IMG/VR virus record: IMGVR_UViG_3300044707_000020
Span: 1 to 32,059 of that record
Direction: 5' to 3' (one strand)
Length of the DNA stretch: 32,059 bases
Origin: a virus
Shown here: in pieces, positions 30,401 through 32,059 of the stretch
Layout of the letters: each line of letters begins with the position of its first letter
Numbering within the stretch: the stretch's first letter is position 1
Translations under genes and position numbers: made by a program
Notes under the pieces: generated by a model
What the model was told of the DNA's origin: nothing
The model's input: only the letters and a program-made list of their open reading frames with translations
The model's database searches: none

Positions 30401-30768
30401 TTGTTCCTGACGTAGGTCTATGGGGAATTTTTGCGCAGTCGCTTGGCTTCACGCCGCAGGATCTTCAGCGTGGTTACGAAGCCATGGGAGAGATCAAGAG
30501 CCTGGATAGGCAACTGGCTCAACGCGAGCAAAGGCTTTTATCAAAACTGTTCTTGGCTTACAAGAGTGGTGACTATGAAGAGATGGATGATATTGGTGAG
30601 CAGATCATCCGGTACAACAGCAAGAACCCTGGCAACGAAATTGATGACAAGAAGATCAAGCGATCGTTTGCTCAGCGTGAGCGTATGTCTGAGCGTGCCG
30701 AGAAGGGGATTATTGTGAGCGCCAAGCGTCCAGAGTTGCTTGAGAAGACCGTTTACTTGGAGGACTGA
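24481..30768 (+). CDS. Giant ejection/polyvalent virion protein with metallopeptidase domain (2095 aa)
   Basis: The N-terminus (FNVPGRGRVQLPDGYTQEEY) is followed at about 110-345 by Ala/Gly-rich hydrophobic segments that could cross membranes. A Pro/Gln/Glu-rich linker runs from about 335 to 510, then coiled coils (about 510-550 and 620-690). At 935-939 lies HEFGH, a zincin motif (H935, E936, H939), with FEEWYADQVSRW near 1007 supplying a likely third ligand (E1008 or E1009). The helical C-terminal half includes FLYYLTAPASAIGNLIQTPV near 1548, which resembles a large-polyvalent-protein-associated domain (LPD38 by recall). The last ~110 residues (GFTPQDLQRGYEAM to the end) are also typical of giant phage internal proteins. 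It probably enters the host with the DNA; the peptidase may cut envelope or host proteins. Confidence 0.82.
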   Translation: MPIFNVPGRGRVQLPDGYTQEEYALAISKLSGADQYQPEFSLGQKAFAPIARTLQNIGTSLTTELPAMGLAAIGKDEAARQLLGEAKQRYAETERMAPRMYQSYEDVTGPLSALGFAYERAGEALPYGLAMLLPGGAAAAGARGIAARAGTAATEAALARGLPAAAAESLGAARATQVMQRAGLGGAGVGGYALNAPETFAKVAEETGELRPGVAATAAIGQTLLDLVAPSAFLSKLGMFGKLKASEEVAKRAGFTEAAKDLAIAAAKTAPKEGLTEAAQEVIGNAAVDFVRGSGDLFSPERIKQYIEAGLSGAVGGGALGAAGRGIQRIGMPVEQPAQPQQAAVAEPQVTQPAAEDTLLKYQIPSMDGITPETVTDQALTPQPSSVGYQVPPEIFTETPVDQKYFEQFVADIMAGVPRQAPEDQQFYANNAPAIEQRLREAQAAPALPAPTPQETGELNIPVPQAEVLQLAAPDQVAAEQVVEEGPPEFVEPPPMEGPAPLSEEDQRITDEIADLEKQAAELATQKEAVEARERKRKTQGDTFLNALKKAGVSAKDVADIRRTQSDKNLDKAVVSGLLDPWLGEFSSVAVDRADVFDQKMKQNEAVEYLKDRILNYDYVSDTTKAELADLDLKLDEVLTMIREFRSELEANLKAAEAADEQRVVYEQVEQTIPEGEERVAEPGEAARPEREAARAEVAFTPQSYAEQMMDGTLPDTDEAYAYFQENQQEIEQALSDLEDRRAQPMMKATAGQSKTSQSHANDLGGVVVWQDGDLALIRAHSDRTGDPVYVVANGVFRSSKDVENYTGNLINATQKARLVAAKESLEKKDKALHDKSPFIKFDADGVAVSQSVSPQLAGVIAGWKKLLKIPQNVYVTTIEDVVANRGKFTGPHRTIGSAALGGELGSMRKMADGNYYIAFTKDASVTRMLETLAHEFGHIHERESFRSADLATQRSIRDEFDKFLKSSKGKSAKDYIQSMRARGVGKVTKAGEKTKFEDLTPYWKSFEEWYADQVSRWATTSEKPLTVVERFFKRLADALKSFYAKLRNQKYLPNETFKQYMDKVTANVKDIAPVRVEAKPLGVKDQMALFMKDQLEPSDTEIQYMRRSVEGLTDAGKDLSPQEQQDLFNAVDKIDDTPAEGMKSMDTMIKDTPSFEGAKAKLGQYVKDATSDNAQTLLQFLNLRQIAELAKKDLPQVRQYYDVLNKMLVERDKKLTTASKLREKWDQWADKNPKLGEALDKVILDARMSGIDPTIPEKEAKIKSESFRKNWEMIKGTEGEEIFKELRDYYKEQLKDKRAILKRLITTKITDVNERAKSLRELDFEFQKFESEGPYFPLSRFGQYFIAYDIKLPSGDTKPYHEMFESMADLRKHEEGIAKDVASGKIINLKSGVDTKELYTEGVIKSAFINKIFAAIDKTDQPTLSDSNGRAMDVKNRLKDDVYQVYLSMLPELSVQKNFIHAKKVAGASLDMRRAFAESAFHSAYNLARMEYGPTLDAIISEAQRYSDSQKGTRNIARDRYLQELKAQHYDFSNPKDNHPVWSKITSFAFLYYLTAPASAIGNLIQTPVIGIPTLAGEFDVSYAKASKEIFKAFSDFRSARKKGTAQYDLVGMLEKQAEERNSAILKEEAEIMSDLEGVTNRTQTLSLAGLAERPSGLYATGVKSIIRSKSLGVLDKASLILGYGFNLAEIANRQVTALAAIRLAKSKGMNRAQTIQLARDLIDKIHFEYASETKPRFMRHPIAQVTLQFKNYAQQMTAFIAQAIKESLPNTRELNALLLRSQDKGLSEDERYAAKREYDELTRIKKAARTRLTGVMGMTALFAGYEGLPLYWVIEGVMNLIFDDEDEPYDFSLELKVAMANAFGDNVSRALSKGPMSEILQVDVSRFANLNDLWFRDDAMAKDEEEWAKNMLIDMLGPAAGIVLNVAGGIKKINEGNYARGMEEISPPVVKDFFKAWRFYHEGATTLRGDPIVPDVGLWGIFAQSLGFTPQDLQRGYEAMGEIKSLDRQLAQREQRLLSKLFLAYKSGDYEEMDDIGEQIIRYNSKNPGNEIDDKKIKRSFAQRERMSERAEKGIIVSAKRPELLEKTVYLED
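25569..25590. repeat. Perfect 22-bp palindrome, copy 2 (inside coding sequence)
   Basis: This is identical over all 22 bp to the palindrome at 1816-1837 (half-site AATTCCGTCCA plus its inverted complement). Here it is in frame and encodes IPSMDGI at residues 364-370 of the 2095-aa protein, inside the low-complexity Pro/Gln/Glu linker. Flanking bases differ from copy 1, so only the palindrome itself is shared. Being inside a gene, it cannot simply be a terminator. Confidence 0.9.
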
Positions 30769-31043
30769 AGCGCTTCTAGGGTCATGGCAAGAAGGTCTAA
30801 CTCGCTAAGCTTATAGCGGGTATAGAACCCTCTCTCGCCAAGGCCATGGACGCCTGAGTTTCCTTGATGGTGCTCAGGGCACAAAGGCACTACCAGGAAG
30901 TTGCTCGCTCTCTGGCTCATACCTTGGCCCTCTCTGATGTGGTGGATCTGAGCCGGGGTTGCCCCAAGGTCTAAGTGTTTGCACAGGATGCACCCCATAC
31001 TGGCGACGCGATCCATGTGCGCTTTATCTGCTTTCCTGGTCAT
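30753..31043 (-). CDS. Ref/HNH-like nuclease (RecA-dependent nuclease family)
   Basis: This is a 96-aa protein on the minus strand with metal-binding and catalytic residues in the order C18, C21 (CILC), H34-H35 (IHHIREGQG), C55, H58-H59 (LCPEHHQG) and H66. This is the arrangement of the Ref family of phage P1, a compact HNH-type nuclease, as seen in short phage homologues. The end FYTRYKLSELDLLAMTLEAL also fits. Phage members are thought to act in recombination or DNA processing. RecA dependence of this short version is not demonstrable from sequence. The start overlaps the upstream stop (ATGA). The 3' end overlaps the giant virion gene on the opposite strand by 16 bases. Confidence 0.8.
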   Translation of the reverse strand: MTRKADKAHMDRVASMGCILCKHLDLGATPAQIHHIREGQGMSQRASNFLVVPLCPEHHQGNSGVHGLGERGFYTRYKLSELDLLAMTLEALQSSK

Positions 31044-31288
31044 GCCTGATCAGTATCCCAAAGCTTCCACTCTTCGCCGTCTTTGACAACCTTCTTGGCG
31101 TCCTCCATGCCAGCGTCATAACCTGCACGGTAAGCCTTGCCATGGCTAGATCGAGAGAAGATAAATCTGCTCGGTTGAATACCTTGTTTGGGAAACCATT
31201 TCTCCCAGTGTTCGTAGGCAGGATGAGTTTCCGCAGGACATGCACGTCCTTGGTTACATTCGCCATGGCATGGCGGGCAGGTTTTCAT
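31040..31288 (-). CDS. Small cysteine-rich phage protein (CNQGR motif)
   Basis: I place the start at ATG 31288, which overlaps the previous stop by 4 bases and has GGGAG 7 bases upstream; a longer frame to 31384 only shadows the neighbouring gene. The 82-aa product begins with a Cys cluster (C4, C7, C11, C17 in KTCPPCHGECNQGRACPAET), which probably binds zinc. It continues through WFPKQGIQPSRFIFSRSSHG to KAYRAGYDAGMEDAKKVVKD. The CNQGRxCP element is common in small early phage proteins, by recall. The YRAGYDAG motif is similar to one in the protein encoded at 31424-31756. Function is unknown; a nucleic-acid-related accessory role is possible. Confidence 0.72.
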   Translation of the reverse strand: MKTCPPCHGECNQGRACPAETHPAYEHWEKWFPKQGIQPSRFIFSRSSHGKAYRAGYDAGMEDAKKVVKDGEEWKLWDTDQA

Positions 31289-31479
31289 TTGTTCTCCCAT
31301 ATGCCAATCATTTGGTCCTTGTGTTCGCTGAGATGGTTCAATACGTTGTAGGCCATTTTGATTTCTGTAATAGCTTCGAGGCATAGACCCATGGCGGTCA
31401 TGTAATCATTGCTTTGGCAAAGGTCATACACGCGATTCATCAGTTGGTCTGCTTTGATCAAGTGGCCCGAATAATCCAT
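31285..31479 (-). CDS. Small helical phage protein (64 aa)
   Basis: I choose ATG 31479 because AGGA lies 8 bases upstream on the minus strand; ATG 31500 and the start at 31545 lack a ribosome site. The product (MDYSGHLIKADQLMNRVYDL, then CQSNDYMTAMGLCLEAITEI and KMAYNVLNHLSEHKDQMIGI) is almost entirely helical, possibly a small helical bundle, with two Cys and no membrane segment. Similar small helical proteins occur in early operons of other phages, by recall. It overlaps the 3' end of the upstream gene by 56 bases in a different frame and the downstream gene by 4 bases. Function is unknown. Confidence 0.65.
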   Translation of the reverse strand: MDYSGHLIKADQLMNRVYDLCQSNDYMTAMGLCLEAITEIKMAYNVLNHLSEHKDQMIGIWENK

Positions 31480-31756
31480 CAATATGTTCCTGTAGTTCAT
31501 CACACATAAGATCACTAAGGGTCTTGCCAAATACGGTGATGGCATTTCCCTTGGTGGATTTGGTAATAACCGTCTGAGCCTTTACGAAACCCTGACGGTA
31601 GCCCTCATGATAATCAAGAGGGGCTTCACCGATCGTATCAATCGCCTGCCTTACAAGTTCTGAAGCCATGCCAGGTTTCTCGCGCAGCTTCTCAACCTGA
31701 TCGGGCCGCAGGTAGACTTGGTAAGGGATTAGCTTTCGTTTGTACTTCGCTTCCAT
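31424..31756 (-). CDS. Ribbon-helix-helix-like DNA-binding protein
   Basis: This is a 110-aa protein with AAGGAG 8 bases before its ATG on the minus strand. Residues about 12-43 (YQVYLRPDQVEKLREKPGMA, then SELVRQAIDTIG) have the strand-helix-helix pattern of MetJ/Arc-type DNA-binding domains: a short hydrophobic strand, a helix with LRPDQVEKL, then a second helix starting at SELVRQAID. The C-terminal part includes YHEGYRQGFVKAQTVI and a helical end. It could be a small regulator of the early operon or an accessory DNA-binding protein. It overlaps the genes on either side by 28 and 56 bases, both in other frames. Confidence 0.68.
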   Translation of the reverse strand: MEAKYKRKLIPYQVYLRPDQVEKLREKPGMASELVRQAIDTIGEAPLDYHEGYRQGFVKAQTVITKSTKGNAITVFGKTLSDLMCDELQEHIDGLFGPLDQSRPTDESRV

Positions 31757-32059
31757 TCTTCAAACTCCTTACGCAAATCAATCAATGCGCCTTGTGCCTC
31801 TGTATTGGAAGCAAGTTCCGATCGAGACTCGATGTTCAGTGCCTCACATATGGCCCGTGCTGCGTCATCTTCTGAGTGAGAAAAGCACCAACCTGTATCC
31901 ACGCACCAGCGCTGGAACTCTGGATCTTTGGCCAGTATTCCTGCTGTCTGCACAAAGCTGCTGACCTTGGGTCTGACATAGGGCTGTTCATCCTCACCAA
32001 TCCGAACCATGGCCACGGCGTAACGTGAGCCTACAAAGTCACGCACAAGGTCTTGGTTC
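31729..32059 (-). CDS. Early-region phage protein, 5' end cut by window edge
   Basis: The frame is open to the window edge. A GTG at 32046 could start a 105-aa product (VRDFVGSRYAVAMVRIGEDE), but the reading continues upstream (NQDL) without a stop, so the true start probably lies outside. The first part (RDFVGSRYAVAMVRIGEDEQ, then PYVRPKVSSFVQTAGILAKD) resembles single-domain phage proteins that I recall from replication or recombination neighbourhoods. The middle has PEFQRWCVDTGWCFSHSEDD and AARAICEALNIESRSELASN. The end is a charged helix. The function is not known to me. It overlaps the next gene by 28 bases. Confidence 0.68.
   Translation of the reverse strand, partial: NQDLVRDFVGSRYAVAMVRIGEDEQPYVRPKVSSFVQTAGILAKDPEFQRWCVDTGWCFSHSEDDAARAICEALNIESRSELASNTEAQGALIDLRKEFEEWKRSTNES

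Noticed and set aside
31024-31266. An 80-aa minus-strand frame overlapping the Cys-rich gene.
   Set aside because: The frame at 31040-31288 has a ribosome site, ATGA coupling at both ends and a Cys cluster; this alternative has none of these.
1-32059. tRNA genes, attachment sites, integrase or insertion sequences.
   Set aside because: I saw no cloverleaf-like sequence, no transposase or integrase motif and no flanking direct repeats, so there is no sign of lysogeny in this window.

Overview
The window is part of a tailed-phage genome, or of a prophage or metagenomic phage contig. The gene content points to a short-tailed, podovirus-like phage of the kind common in freshwater and marine viromes. 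The reasons are the head-to-tail adaptor and nozzle proteins, three consecutive internal-virion-type proteins of rising size, a lysis cassette, and no recognisable tape-measure, sheath or baseplate genes. Portal, terminase and major capsid genes are not in the window; they probably lie upstream, because the first gene resembles proteins that follow the capsid gene. There is no bacterial gene, rRNA, tRNA, CRISPR array or insertion sequence, so the host cannot be named from this sequence.

Layout, plus strand 1-30768, one densely packed co-directional block: (1) 1-2752, small virion-associated proteins, several with the same short C-terminal tag; (2) 2761-6579, a 1272-aa repeat-rich protein of unknown role; (3) 6506-9531, small basic proteins, a zinc-ribbon protein and two connector/adaptor proteins; (4) 9531-15466, a fibre and adhesin cassette ending in a two-unit glycine-rich protein; (5) 15476-16840, small tail-associated genes and a 2-oxoglutarate/Fe(II) oxygenase; (6) 16830-18255, holin-like membrane proteins and a T4-type lysozyme; (7) 18259-22258, the tail nozzle protein and accessory structural proteins; (8) 22255-30768, the putative ejection proteins, ending in a 2095-aa protein with an HEFGH metallopeptidase motif.

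Minus strand 30753-32059: five small overlapping genes converge on the structural block. They include a Ref/HNH-like nuclease, a cysteine-rich protein, a ribbon-helix-helix-like protein and a gene cut by the window edge. They look like the end of an early or DNA-metabolism operon.

Most plus-strand genes overlap by 1-4 bases (ATGA, GTGA, TAATG) or are separated by 12 bases or fewer, which implies one long late transcript with translational coupling. The single larger gap (42 bases, 1818-1859) holds a perfect 22-bp palindrome. An identical copy of it lies inside the 2095-aa gene at 25569-25590. That palindrome, the general excess of CCATGG, and the recurring C-terminal peptide tag on consecutive small proteins are the most unexplained signals here. 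Functions below rest on motif recognition and recall of families, not on database searches.
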